From NCBI GenBank assembly GCA_947579665.1, contig OX388351.1:54506939-54570938 (forward strand): a stretch of 64,000 bases of DNA, written 5' to 3'. Both the position numbers and the translations under genes were made by a program. Position 1 is the first letter of the stretch; each line of letters opens with the position of its first letter. Below, piece by piece: positions 22,766-33,217 of this stretch. This DNA comes from Sympetrum striolatum. Lineage: Eukaryota; Arthropoda; Insecta; Odonata; Libellulidae. A model generated the notes under the pieces. It was given only the letters and a program-made list of their open reading frames with translations, made no database searches and was not told the origin of the DNA.

Positions 22766-24185
22766 TCTATATATATATAAAAATGAATGTGTGTCTGTCT
22801 GTCTGTCTGTCTGTCTGTACTCGATAGATTCAAAAACCATACATCCAATCGTCGTGAAAATTTGGGAAATTATTACGTATATCCCCGGAAAGGTTTTTGT
22901 AAATTTTTATTTTAATCGGAGTACTCAGTTCGACTCCAGAAGGAAAAACAGTTTCCATAAGAAATACATGTAAACTTCGATTTTATCACTTGCATGCTTC
23001 CTTTCTTTCGCAAAATTAAATTAGAATTAACCAACGTATGGATTTAGAAGTACCACCAAAAGAAGGGAAATTGAATAAAGTTTCTTATTTTGGTCATGAA
23101 ATATAGTTTACGATCGGAAATTACGAGACTTAGAGATAATTAGATGATAATTTTGATGAATTTTGAGGCTATAAACAAACTATTTCTCAGTTACAACGAA
23201 TGCGATTGTTGAATTTTCTCATAAGAACACATTGAGAATTTACTCCCGTATTCAAATGATGTTTGTTTATAGCAACGTAAATATTTACGTTTATTATCGT
23301 GGAGTAAACGGTTTTTGATATTTAATGAAAATTATATTTTGATAAATTCAAGAGATTGTATGTACTGGACAACTTGGTGAGTTGATGACGTTACCGACTT
23401 TGATTACAAATATCATCTATTTTCAACATTTCAATTTATTTTATGTCTTTGACGAGACTGAATTTAATTTTTAGGTCATCTTCAGTTGAATATGTGTTCT
23501 ATTTGAGATTTGCTAGATGCGAAGTGTAGAGTAGCACATAATTTAGCATATCTTACTCCGAACTGATAAGGTACTGTGATAATATATTTTCTTATATACT
23601 GAATGAAAGTAATGTAGATAGTATGTATGATTTCATTATAATAGCCTTGCAACGCGAATAGCTGCCTGCCATACAAATTGCGAATGGATTTTCTACGGGA
23701 AAAATAGAAGTACGATACATAAATTGATCCCATTTGGGTAGAATTTATATTTTTTCAATTATTGTTTAAATATTACTAATTATATTAAAATTTAAAATAT
23801 TTTAAATACATAAATTGTATTTCTTATAAGATTTCAAAAAATTAATTTAAATTACAAAAATGAACATTAATGCATTTGACGTTCGATTTTTCGCCAGCAA
23901 ATTCTAATAAATACAAAAATGCAGTCAAAAACTTTTGCAATTATTAATACGAGAATAAATTATTAATACGCGAATAAATAAAAATATTATTAATATCCAG
24001 CTGAAGAAAATAATTGGAAATACGTTTTATTTAACCCTACAATTATGCCAAAAAAGCGAAGTGCCATTGGTCTACAAATCAAGCAAAAAGGAGAAGAGAA
24101 GAATGATCATTAGAAACGAGTGAACAGAGGCAAGAAAGAGATCACACTTCTCTAAACACAACAACGTGTGAACGGGTACAGCTAG
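22766..24185 (+). mobile_element. Non-autonomous Helitron, plus strand
   Basis: The element starts TCTATATATATATAAAAATG after a host A, followed by a GTCT/TCTG repeat, and ends in a CACAC...GTGTG hairpin, AACGGGTACAG and CTAG before a host T. These are Helitron hallmarks. Its 1420 bp have no Rep or helicase frame. The interior aligns in reverse complement with parts of the element at 3439-4667, for example the GTTGTTTATAGCCTC-like and TTTCATGACCAAAATAAGAA-like blocks, so both belong to one family with diverged ends. Confidence 0.82.
22794..22818 (+). repeat. TCTG microsatellite in the Helitron 5' end
   Basis: Six consecutive TCTG units follow the 5' terminus. Such simple repeats are common just inside Helitron 5' ends. 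Confidence 0.9.
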
Positions 24186-24289
24186 TACCCAATAAAAATC
24201 TATCTATTATATATAGATGCTTCTCCAGATTCATTCTTATATATAGATAGGGATATACATAGATAGATAGGATACTAATTCATAGGCTA

Positions 24290-25245
24290 AACCACAAGCG
24301 TCATTGACTTGAAATGTTTACGACGTATTGGCCATAACCTGTAACCGCCAAAAAAATTGCAATTTTGAACCTCAGTGTCATGGGTTCGATTCCAGAGGGC
24401 CTCAAAAGTCCCAAATTTTCCCATTTGAATGCATTGCTTTGAATTTCAGGAATTTAAAAGCAATACTTCCCGAATAGTTAGAGAATCTAAACTCAAGGAG
24501 CCTATAGATATGGTCATGATCTATCGAAAACATTAATGACTTTTATGAAAATTATCCTGGGTTCGATGCTAGGACGATGCAAAAATCTGTCATTTAAAAT
24601 ACATTGAGGTAGTTTTTCATTATGTATTTTGATGAACTTATAGAAATGATGGGAAGTTCTTACTTTGCTAGAAGATGTATATTCAGAATCGGTTATAGAA
24701 AGAAATTTAGATAAGACCGTACTGTTCCTTGCTTCAATGCCAGAGCACATTAAAATTTCTCTCATAAGGAATATATGTGAAAAGTAGGACGTCATTTGAG
24801 GCAGTTGCAGCCAATATTTCTGCTTGAGTTTTCTCACATAGTTAGAGATGGTGATCTTCTGTTGTGCTGCATAGTAAGTTCACTAGGAAGACCCGGGTTC
24901 AAAGCCATGTGGTAAATATATACCCCATTTAAAATACATTGAGGTAGTTTTCATTATTTATTTTGATGCACTTATCGAAATAATTGAAAGTTCTTGCTTA
25001 GATAGATGATGCATATGAAGACTCGGTTTAAGGAAAAATTTAGATAAGACCATGCTATTCCTGGGTTCGATGCCCGAGAACATTACAATTTCTCACATAA
25101 GGAATATATGTGAAAAGTAAGTCGTCGTTTGAGGCAGTTGCAGCCAATATTTCTGCTTGAGTTTTCTCACATAGTTAGAGATGGTGATCTTCTGTTGTGA
25201 TGCATAGTAAGTTCACTAGGAAGACCCGAGTTCGATGCCAGACAG
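24290..25245 (+). repeat. Array of tRNA-derived SINE-like units with B-box motifs
   Basis: A GGTTCGATTCC-like motif, the internal B box of RNA polymerase III promoters, occurs at 24383, 24560, about 24730 (degraded), 24896, 25064 and 25229, spaced 165-177 bp apart. Two 165-bp units form a 332-335 bp dimer that is repeated almost exactly: GAGGCAGTTGCAGCC at 24799 and 25131, CATTTAAAATACATTGAGG at 24591 and 24926. A-box-like text is weak and no cloverleaf can be drawn, so these are not tRNA genes. Confidence 0.55.
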
Positions 25246-26126
25246 TTAAAATGCAGCAAATTTTAAGAATATTTTCAATCCTTTTTTTTTCTTTTGAGGA
25301 CCGTCCCCATATGATCGTGACATGAAATTAGTGTTGTTTTACTCATATTTATCTATCTTTCTCAATGTGAAGGGTTTTTCATACCCTTACAAATGACAGA
25401 GCGCAATAAATTTCTTTCTTATGTCGGCGTTCATTGGCATTCCCCTACTTGTTGACATAATATGAAACAGCAAAGAGAGGGCATAATACCATATTAATCT
25501 ATGAAAGGCGTAAATGAAAGTTTAATGAACAATCGCGTTTCAGTGAATTTACTTAATGACCAGAAAAGGCTCTGAATAGGAGAAGAAATTGCCTACGCTC
25601 TGGTATAATTCTGTTACATTCCAATCGTTGCTAAGACAGCGAATTGATGTTGATACCGAAGAGTTAGTTACTTTACCCTCTGTTAGCACTTGAGTTGGGA
25701 ATATTATAACGAGACCATCGTCGACGGAATAATATGATAGTGTGCAATTGCAAAGTAAAGGTTTGGCGTTTCCACTGTAACATAACTTATTGTGGTAAAG
25801 GTACATACAAAATAATAAGAATAATTCGTAGCTGTAACGAGGTGTTAGAATTTCGGAAATAGCGAGGACCGAAGGCCGCATGAGCCCATGGAAATAACTT
25901 TTTCCTTCCCATATTTGCCATCTGTTTAACTACGGCTGGATTCCTCTCTCAAATTTAAAATTCTGAAAGATTGCCATTGTGAGAAACACAATAACATCAC
26001 CTTACATTACTCATAGCTCTTTGCATGCAAATTGCGTACTTCAGACTTTACGTGACGAACGAAAAAGTCCATAAGGGTGGTTAAAGGCCACGTAATCATC
26101 TCGTGGTTACAAGAAGTTGGTGAGCA
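25246..26126. other. Spacer with one unexplained minus-strand frame
   Basis: A 110-codon opening at 25549-25881 (minus) has less AT-rich composition than its surroundings and several cysteines, but no domain, signal peptide or neighbouring exon that I recognise. It could be a decayed exon or chance. The remainder is featureless AT-rich DNA. Confidence 0.3.
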
Positions 26127-27060
26127 GAATGGCGATCTTTCTTGAGTGATATTAATGTTAAAATAACAGTCAATGTAACATGAATTAGTACATAAATTCC
26201 TATTCCAGCAGTTACCTCTTTTTTGATTTTATTATTTTTTTTGTAATTTTGTCTGAATGTTATATCTTATTTTTTTGTCTTATTAATTGTTTCCTTGTGG
26301 TTTACTATTGCAGTTTTCCTGCAAATTTAAGTCTCCTTTTCTCCATCTCTTTCATTAAATTCCTCATCTCTTTCATTTCGCTCAGAACTTCTATATTGTT
26401 TTTCTTTTTTATCCATTTCGTTCTTGTTATCCCTCTTCAAAACAACATTTCCAATGCTTCCAACCAATACTTTTCCATCTTTCTCAATGTCCAAGTTCCA
26501 CATCCATATATTAATGTACTCAAACTGAAGGTTTTAGCAAAGGATTTAATAATTTTTAATTTTATTTATTTGTTTGCTAAGCGATTCATTTAACTTTCAT
26601 ATGCCAATTACGCCAAAGCTATCTTTCTTTTCACTGCAACGGTGTATCTGTTATTGCTTGCAACCATGCTTCAAAGGTAGTAGATTTCTTCTACTTGGCT
26701 TAATCTTGATTCATTAAATATGTAGAGGATTCCATCATGTTTGTAGAAACTACAGGATCTTTGGATTTTTTACATTTATTTTCAATTTCGACTTTCCCAA
26801 AGCTATGGAATAAAATTTAAGTATTATCTTTGTTTGATTCCGCTTGGGTCACAATATCATCGGCAACCCTTATGCATTTTAACATTTTAACCCTAACCAT
26901 TTTTCCATTCATCTCCATACCATAAGACATCTCATACCTTTAGACATATACATCATTATCTCTATAGCCTCATCAATATCTAATGTAAATAGATATGGTG
27001 AAAGCAGACATCCTTTTCTTACTACTTTTCTAACATTTGCTTCTTTCTCAAATACAATTA
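26127..27060 (-). pseudogene. LINE 3' half: reverse transcriptase and C-terminus
   Basis: Read on the minus strand from 27060, broken frames give VRKGCLLSPYLFTLDIDEA (about 26970-27030), a reverse-transcriptase QGC..SP.LF block with the Gln replaced. MNGKMVRVKML and VADDIVTQAE (about 26840-26920) follow, matching the FADD site with its Phe lost. The C-terminal block TLIYGCGTWTLRKMEKYW with EVLSEMKEMRNLMKEMEK lies at about 26280-26510. The 5' half is missing, as is usual for truncated LINE copies. The last 440 bp are duplicated in inverted orientation at 27093-27535. Confidence 0.72.
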
Positions 27061-27092
27061 CTGCGATTAAGGTGCATTGGTTAACCTTCTGA

Positions 27093-27535
27093 AAATAAAA
27101 TTAAAAATTATTAAATCCTTTGCTAAAACCTTCAGTTTGAGTACATTAATATATGGATGTGGAACTTGGACATTGAGAAAGATGGAAAAGTATTGGTTGG
27201 AAGCATTGGAAATGTTGTTTTGAAGAGGGATAACAAGAACGAAATGGATAAAAAAGAAAAACAATATAGAAGTTCTGAGCGAAATGAAAGAGATGAGGAA
27301 TTTAATGAAAGAGATGGAGAAAAGGAGAATTAAATTTGCAGGAAAACTGCAATAGTAAACCACAAGGAAACAATTAATAAGACAAAAAAAATAAGATATA
27401 ACATTCAGACGAATTTACAAAAAAAATAATAAAATCAAAAAAGAGGTAACTGCTGGAATAGGAATTTTTGTACTAATTCATGTTACATCGACTGTTATTA
27501 TAACATTAATATCACTCAAGAAAGATCGCCATTCT
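27093..27535 (+). mobile_element. Inverted copy of the LINE 3' end
   Basis: This 443-bp stretch is the near-perfect reverse complement of 26127-26568. It ends GATCGCCATTCT exactly where the left arm begins AGAATGGCGATC. On the plus strand it gives the C-terminal LINE block (GCGTWTLRKMEKYWLEALEM) with the same stop codons as the left arm. Identity is high although the encoded protein is already broken in both arms, so the duplication followed the decay. The two 3' ends point outward around about 520 bp of reverse-transcriptase sequence. Confidence 0.88.
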
Positions 27536-27559
27536 AAATGTTATCGCCATGTTAAATTC

Positions 27560-28190
27560 TCTAATTTCCAAAACTCTATATTTCGACGGAGATTTGGTGC
27601 GTATTGACTGTGCGAACAGTGTATCGGGTTAATCCTTAACGAGCTGCTCATTGAGAAAACAATGAGGATTTTATGGTAAGGAAAATCTCTATTTATCCAA
27701 ACCCAAATCCCAGACAAAGATAAGACAAATGCCTTTAAAGGCTTATTCGTTTCCGATAAAGGTAAATTAAAAGACCCATATAAAAGTTTCCAGCAGAACA
27801 AAAAATGAAATCAATGTTGGTTTCCACATAACAAACATTTCATAATCCTCGGCAAGAGTAAAAATATTAAGGTATGTTCATATAGAGATCGATTTTTCTC
27901 CCAAGCTAAATGGGATGAAATGGACTTAGCGGAGAAAGCGTGTGTCTCGGCTGCTAAGTTGGCTCGCCTACTGAGTGAATCTCACCCACTGCTCGCTACC
28001 GGTAGTAAAAAGGCGCCGATTCTTGGTGAAAATTTGAAGCATAGCAAAATCTAATGCATAACTGCCATGACTACCTATTGTAATTTGGCATGTCAAGTCG
28101 ATCACTATTAGTATGGAAATTATCAATCTTATTTCCCAAATCTGCACATAAGTCAATGCAATCGATATCTTACCCGAGCAATTAATCACA
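27560..28190. repeat. Dispersed repeat copy 1
   Basis: Blocks here recur, diverged, at 28970-29900: the GATTTGGTGCGTATTGAC/GATTTAGTGCATTTTGAC pair, a TTTCGATAAAGG-like word, CATAATCCTCGGCA, and CCCACTGCTCGCTCC/CCCACTGCTCGCTACC with GCGCCGATTCTTGG. The order is kept but spacing differs. No frame is shared, so this is likely a non-coding mobile or duplicated segment of unknown class. Confidence 0.6.
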
Positions 28191-28239
28191 CCGTTCGTCT
28201 TGTAAAAATGCTCAAGCCTAAAACGGCTTGTTAAAATGT

Positions 28240-28325
28240 TTTGGCCTTTGGTAGCGAAGATGGTTAAAGTAGGCTCCCGGGTAGAGGAAGATCCCTGGTT
28301 TGATTCCCGGCCCCATCATACTTTT
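28240..28325 (+). repeat. tRNA-like SINE fragment
   Basis: GGTTTGATTCCCGG at about 28297-28310 resembles a Pol III B box. It is preceded by TGGTTAAAGTAGG, which resembles an A box at about tRNA spacing. The T arm and acceptor arm do not pair properly, so a functional tRNA is unlikely. Confidence 0.4.
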
Positions 28326-28959
28326 TCAAGTCCGTTTTTCCTTGGGAATAACTCTAAATGTAAACTTCCTGCTAATGAGGAACCATTTATGGGTATTTAA
28401 TCTTCAATTAAATTGAGATTCAAACATTTCCATGTAATTGTGTAGTTCCATTTAATTCAATTTCCATTTCATATTACACTTTCTGAAAACAATGACTTCT
28501 TTTACATTATGGAAGATAATACTTTTCCACGAGGAATCCTTCACTTATTCTGAATTTACCACACAAAAGACTTTGAGAAATAATGATAAATATTTTAGGA
28601 TAGGAGAGGAGCAGAAATAAAATGCATTTCACATAATTTCTCCGAAGTATTAATCCGTTATTTCACAAATTTACTTTATGATAAAATATTCGATTAAGTG
28701 GAGAGCGATTTTCATGGCACAGAAAAAGGTTCTAAAGCATTTGAATATTTTATTCCTTTCTCAGAGAGGTAAAGTATAAAGCGCTTGCCACTGATTAAAC
28801 GTGAATCTCGTTTGCAAATGTTCATTTCGTTTACGTCTTGATTCGAAAGAGTTTATTAATCCACATTCAAGTGCCAAAACGAAGAAGAAAAGTAGCAGGC
28901 AAAAATGGGAACATGGCTAAGGAGGCACATATATGATATTCCAAATCGCAAGGAAACTT
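28326..28959. other. AT-rich spacer
   Basis: No gene, repeat or element boundary was recognised. Confidence 0.35.
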
Positions 28960-29900
28960 CGCGATTTTAAAATTCCCATGACTCTCATGTTCCTCATTCA
29001 ATTTTGACCAAGATTTAGTGCATTTTGACTTTTGACAGAGCGAACGTTGCGCGTTGGTTTGGTTTCATGCTTACCTAGGTGTTCATCGAGGGAACAATAA
29101 AGAAATATGTTTGAGAAAAAATTTCGTTTTTCCCAAGCCAATCCCCAAGTAAAGATAAATGCCAAGTCTTTACAGACGCTTTCGTTTTCGATAAAGGCAA
29201 ATTTTTACCCATATTAAAGCTTCCTGACCAAAAAAAGTATTATTTAATACTGGTACCCATAAAACAACATATTATAATCCTCGGCAGCTTGGAAATAAAT
29301 TACATGAAATTTATCATTGAAATTGAAATCCATGAGGTTTATTCTAGCCTCATCCATAAGGATTTAATTTTAGTTACATTATAAAAAAGTAATTCTTGCT
29401 ATTTTCTGCTATGAAATTTACAAAAAAGTGATTTACCAGAAAGTGATGATACACAAATGCTTTTGTCGACAGGAATGGTTGAATATTTAAAAGGAATCAA
29501 ACATAATGTTATTCAAAACAGGAGGCATATAATTTCCCTGGTTTCCTTCATTAGTGTCAGAATTATTATAAATCCGAACGATAACATGTTAAGAGATGTT
29601 TTTTTATTAAAAAATGATATTTGGCAATTAAATTATCAATAAAAAATCTTCACCGAAGGCGACTAAGGAAATAAAAAAAGTTTGCTTTGGCTGTGATGTG
29701 GCTAGCCTACCAAAGTGAATCCATCCCACTGCTCGCTCCCATCAGTCCAAATGCGCCGATTCTTGGGCAAAATTTAATACATAGCAGTATAAAATAAATG
29801 ATAGTCACGATATATTTCCCTTCTGAAGTAGATCACAGTCAGCATTGAATTTATCATTCTTATTTACCAGTCAGGAATCAGCGAGCTGCTCAGATAGTTC
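28960..29900. repeat. Dispersed repeat copy 2
   Basis: Second copy of the repeat at 27560-28190. CATAATCCTCGGCA-like text lies near 29273, and the CCCACTGCTCGCTCC...GCGCCGATTCTTGG block at about 29728-29765. A block of about 370 bp between them (29290-29655) has no counterpart in copy 1, so one copy has gained or lost sequence. Confidence 0.6.
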
Positions 29901-30113
29901 GTTAATTAAATTTGCAAGTGAAAAACGAATCGGTATCAACCCCGAACAATAATGCATAAACATTTAACTAGTAAAAATTCTTTTGTCTTATCCTCGAATG
30001 TATTTTTGTTCTGAATAAAGATGCAATAAAAATTGGAGAACCATCCTCCCTGTCTACAGTTAGGAAAAATGCGTGCGACAATGTCCGAAACAGTCCAAAG
30101 ATAAAATGACACC

Positions 30114-30310
30114 TGATATTATTATTATTTAGTCTTTATTAGGCGAGATTGAGACTAAAAAGTCTCCTCTTCCATCTAACCTGTAGTTAAGCTATTACAT
30201 TATTATAAGTATATTACATGTATCAATGAAACTTAGAGGAAAATAGAAGAAAATATGAGAAGGGATTGCGGATGTAAAAAAAACCTAAGAAATGCTTAGG
30301 AAAAAATCTG
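30114..30310 (-). mobile_element. Probable LINE 3' end with (AAT)n tail
   Basis: On the minus strand the segment ends TAATAAAGACTAAATAATAATAAT, beginning at 30114 on the plus strand; a trinucleotide tail after an AATAAA-like signal is typical of CR1/Jockey-type LINEs. It lies downstream, on the same strand, of the reverse transcriptase at 31846-32898. I infer that it is that element's 3' end, separated by later insertions. Confidence 0.4.
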
Positions 30311-30522
30311 ATGTGGCCAGCACATGACTTTCTCTATACATAAGATTTAAATATCTACGACAGTATTTTCGAACTCTATATTCAATCTAAACTTGGAAGA
30401 TGAGTGATTAATTATATATTATTATCTTTTACGTCACAAACATTATAAGTAATGTTTTTCGGGACATGATCAATGAAAAACGATGAAATTGGCATTTCGC
30501 CCATAGAGCCCACTGCGCCCAC

Positions 30523-31157
30523 AAAGTACATAATCATCAACATCCGGTTTATCAGTATTTCATGAATAACTCCTAAACAATCAGTGATACAAAAATATGT
30601 TTCATACAAAAGTTATAGTAAAATAAATTTTCTAAAACATTTATAAATAATAGTATGTACCTTAATATCATATTTATGGAGATATTTTGAAAACCGGAAA
30701 TGAGCTTTGAAGAATGAAGCTCAACTTCCGGTTACCCGATTTACTCCAAAAACTAATCAACTCTAACGACTGTAATAAAAGTACTATATATGAAATTTGG
30801 TGTTGATCCGACAAATAGTTTTCATGTTAGAGCGCCCTCAAAGTACATAATCATCTTCTTCCGGTTTATCAGTATTTCACGAATAACTCCTAATCAAACG
30901 GTGATACAAAAATATGTTTAGTACAAAAGATATAGTAATTCCATTATCTAAAACTTTTATAAGTAATACAATATACGTATATATCATATTTATGGAGATA
31001 TTTTGAAAACCGGAAATGAGCTTTAATGAATAAAGCTCGACTTCCGGTTGACCGATTTACTCCAAAAACTAATCAACTCTGACAGCACACACCACAATAC
31101 TATATATGAAGTTTGGTATTGATACGACCAATAGTTTTCACGTTAGAGTGCCCACTA
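30523..31157. repeat. 317-bp tandem repeat, two copies, with internal hairpins
   Basis: AAAGTACATAATCATC occurs at 30523 and 30840, and the whole unit between is repeated with about one change in ten. Each unit carries a hairpin with AACCGGAA on one arm and TTCCGGTT on the other (about 30693-30731 and 31009-31049). Both units end near AGTTTTCACGTTAGAG, after which a CA microsatellite starts. Likely an inserted repetitive element of unknown class. Confidence 0.8.
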
Positions 31158-31182
31158 TCACACACACACATACACACACACA
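31158..31182 (+). repeat. CA/TA microsatellite
   Basis: A run of CA units with one TA interruption lies directly after the 317-bp repeat. Confidence 0.85.
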
Positions 31183-31272
31183 TCATTCCGAAAATGGTCA
31201 AAATGTGTTCTAGGGACCCCAAAACATGTATTTCTGTTGAAATCTCGAAATCGAATTTTTTCATGAAAACAA

Positions 31273-31305
31273 TACTTTCTCTATACTTCGTATATGGAGA
31301 AAGTA
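31273..31305. repeat. Hairpin with TACTTTCTC arms
   Basis: TACTTTCTCTATAC is followed after a short loop by GTATATGGAGAAAGTA, an almost perfect stem. A partial relative, ACTTTCTCTATAC, lies at about 30329. The pair may mark the two ends of the inserted repeat block that includes the 317-bp units. Confidence 0.6.
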
Positions 31306-31389
31306 AAAATATCCGCTGCAGGAAAACACCCACAAAGAAGGGGGGTGTGAAAAACCTGTGCAAACCTACCGATAGCAAAAACTAAAAGA

Positions 31390-31845
31390 CATTAAAGAAA
31401 ACAATGTACATATAACCTGGAAGATTACAAGAAGTGTTAGAGACATATTATCAAGACAAATAATGATAGTTAATAAAGAATGAAATGCAGAGAATACAGT
31501 AAGTAGATACATTCACTTGTGATAAAAAATATGACTGAACTAGAAAAAAGCAAAATAAAGCATGATCAATACAAAAATAACGCTCTACAATAATTATATA
31601 AGAGGGTTAACATCATGATTTAGGCATAAACAATAATCTAAAGTAAGTTAATATTATGGAAATACAAAATAGGGAAAAAAAAGAAAAGGTTATACTGGAT
31701 GTAAACAGTAGTACCAATAAGGAACAAAATATTCCAAAGTAAAGAAAGAAGTTTGAAGTGTTGTTCCGTGCAGCATGAAAAATTCAGGAAAAAACAAACT
31801 TGACTTATGGTAAAATGTAAAATGCTATGATGGAAATAATTAGCG
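31390..31845 (-). other. Possible 3' untranslated region of the LINE
   Basis: No frame is seen. The stretch lies directly downstream of the reverse-transcriptase stop on the minus strand, and I infer that it is the LINE's 3' untranslated sequence. Confidence 0.3.
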
Positions 31846-32898
31846 TTATTGATTCTCTAGAAGATACGAAAGACATCTCCTCTTGAAAGTGTGGATAGAA
31901 CAGGAAGATTTGATACTATGCGGAAGGGCGTTCCATAAATTAACAGAGGTCACTGCAAAGGATTTATGTAGCATTTCCGTCCTGTGATTTGGAATGAGTA
32001 GATTGTTTCTTCCTCTAGTGTTACAATTATGTACCGACCCTAAGCTGACAAATTCTGAAAAGAGGTAGTCGGGAGTTTGTAATCGCATGACACAGTAAGT
32101 TGTTAAGATGTGTAATTTTCGACGAGAAGCGAGCTTGAACCAAGACAATTTCTCAAACGCACCCGAGATATGGTCGAATTTATTTAAGTTAAAAATAATC
32201 CAAACCGATGCATTCTGAGCACGCTGCAATTTGGTAGCTAATTCTTTGGATAAGTCTTGGTAAACAGTATCACCGTAGTCAAAGTGTGGCATGATTAATG
32301 AATTTATCAGTTGAGCTTTAATCGAAGGCTTCAGGAAACTTCCTAGGCATCTAAGAGAATTAATTGAAGAATAAACTTTTTTACACACATTAACGATGTG
32401 TTCTGACCACGTAAGATTATTATTAATGATAACACCCAGATTATTCACAGAGTCACAGAATGTGATCTGCGAGTTGTCTAATGTGTGCTTTGCATCGTTA
32501 TCTTGATTAAGCCTTTTTATAAACTTGGGTGTTCCGATGACAATGGCTTGCGATTTTGAAGGATTTATTTTCAAAAAATTGTCTTTACTCTAGTTATTAA
32601 TTTGTTCGAGGTCATGATTTACGTGCTGTATGCATTCATGGAAGCCAGAAATCGTGATGTCGATGTAAATCTGTAAGTCGTCTGCGTATATATGATGCTT
32701 ACAATGTTTAAATACTTGAGGACAGTCATTAATAAACAGAGAAAACAATAAGGGGCCAAGGGTTGATCCCTGTGGGAGACCACGATTGATACTCATCCAA
32801 GCGGAGGAGGAATCATTCGAGACAACTTTCTGCTTACGGTCATGTAGATAGGAAGAAAACCAACTAATTGAAGATGTTGAGTTAAACGATTCCACAGA
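31846..32898 (-). pseudogene. CR1/Jockey-like LINE reverse transcriptase, 5'-truncated
   Basis: The frame runs from about 32895 to 31846 with one in-frame TAG at 32590-32592, where related proteins have a conserved Trp. The first 101 residues hold WFSSYLHDRKQ, GLPQGSTLGPLLFSLFIND (39-57) and the catalytic YADD (70-73). The 242-residue second part holds KINPSKSQAIVIG, VNNLGVIINNNLTW, a thumb/C-terminal region with MPHFDYGD and LQRAQNA, and SVNLWNALPHSIK near the end, which appears complete. The endonuclease and the first reverse-transcriptase blocks are missing, as expected for incomplete reverse transcription. Only one stop in about 1 kb suggests a fairly young insertion. CR1 and Jockey clades are hard to separate by eye. 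Confidence 0.88.
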
Positions 32899-33063
32899 AA
32901 TTATTAAAATTCTTCAAGTATACATTCCCTAATGAGATCCGTATTTATGAATCATTAAAATTTTAATTTTAAATCACTAAAATTTTTTTATTTGTCTTAA
33001 ATAACAGAATCTGCGAGGGATGAAGTCGCAGATAAGGTCGTCTTTTTCAGTCAATTATTTCTT

Positions 33064-33217
33064 ATGAAAAGAAGATAATCGTTGTACTTTTTCCACAGTG
33101 TGAGGTTTATTAAAAAGAAATAACAATAAATTACACCTAAATTAGTGTAATTTATTATTATTTATTTTTAATAAACTATAGACTGTGGAAAAAGTACAAC
33201 GGTTATCTTCTTTTCAT
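33064..33217. mobile_element. Foldback (MITE-like) element, 154 bp
   Basis: The left arm, beginning ATGAAAAGAAGATAATCG, and the right arm, ending GTTATCTTCTTTTCAT, are complementary over about 74 bp with roughly eight mismatches, leaving a loop of about 6 bp. No target duplication is clear. It lies just upstream of the truncated LINE. Confidence 0.75.

Noticed and set aside
24850..25245. Genuine tRNA genes
   Set aside because: Only B-box words are convincing. No cloverleaf with acceptor and anticodon arms can be drawn.
25549..25881. 110-codon minus-strand frame as a host exon
   Set aside because: No domain, splice signals or neighbouring exon were recognised. It is kept only as a remark in the spacer entry.
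26249..26593. 114-codon plus-strand frame and its twin at 27067-27363 (minus) as a duplicated membrane protein
   Set aside because: Both are antisense to the LINE C-terminal block. Similarity between the two reflects the inverted DNA duplication.
28240..28325. tRNA gene
   Set aside because: A- and B-box-like words are present but the T stem and acceptor stem do not pair.
31113..31385. Overlapping frames on both strands at 31100-31385
   Set aside because: They cover the CA microsatellite and the end of the 317-bp repeat, and no motif is present.
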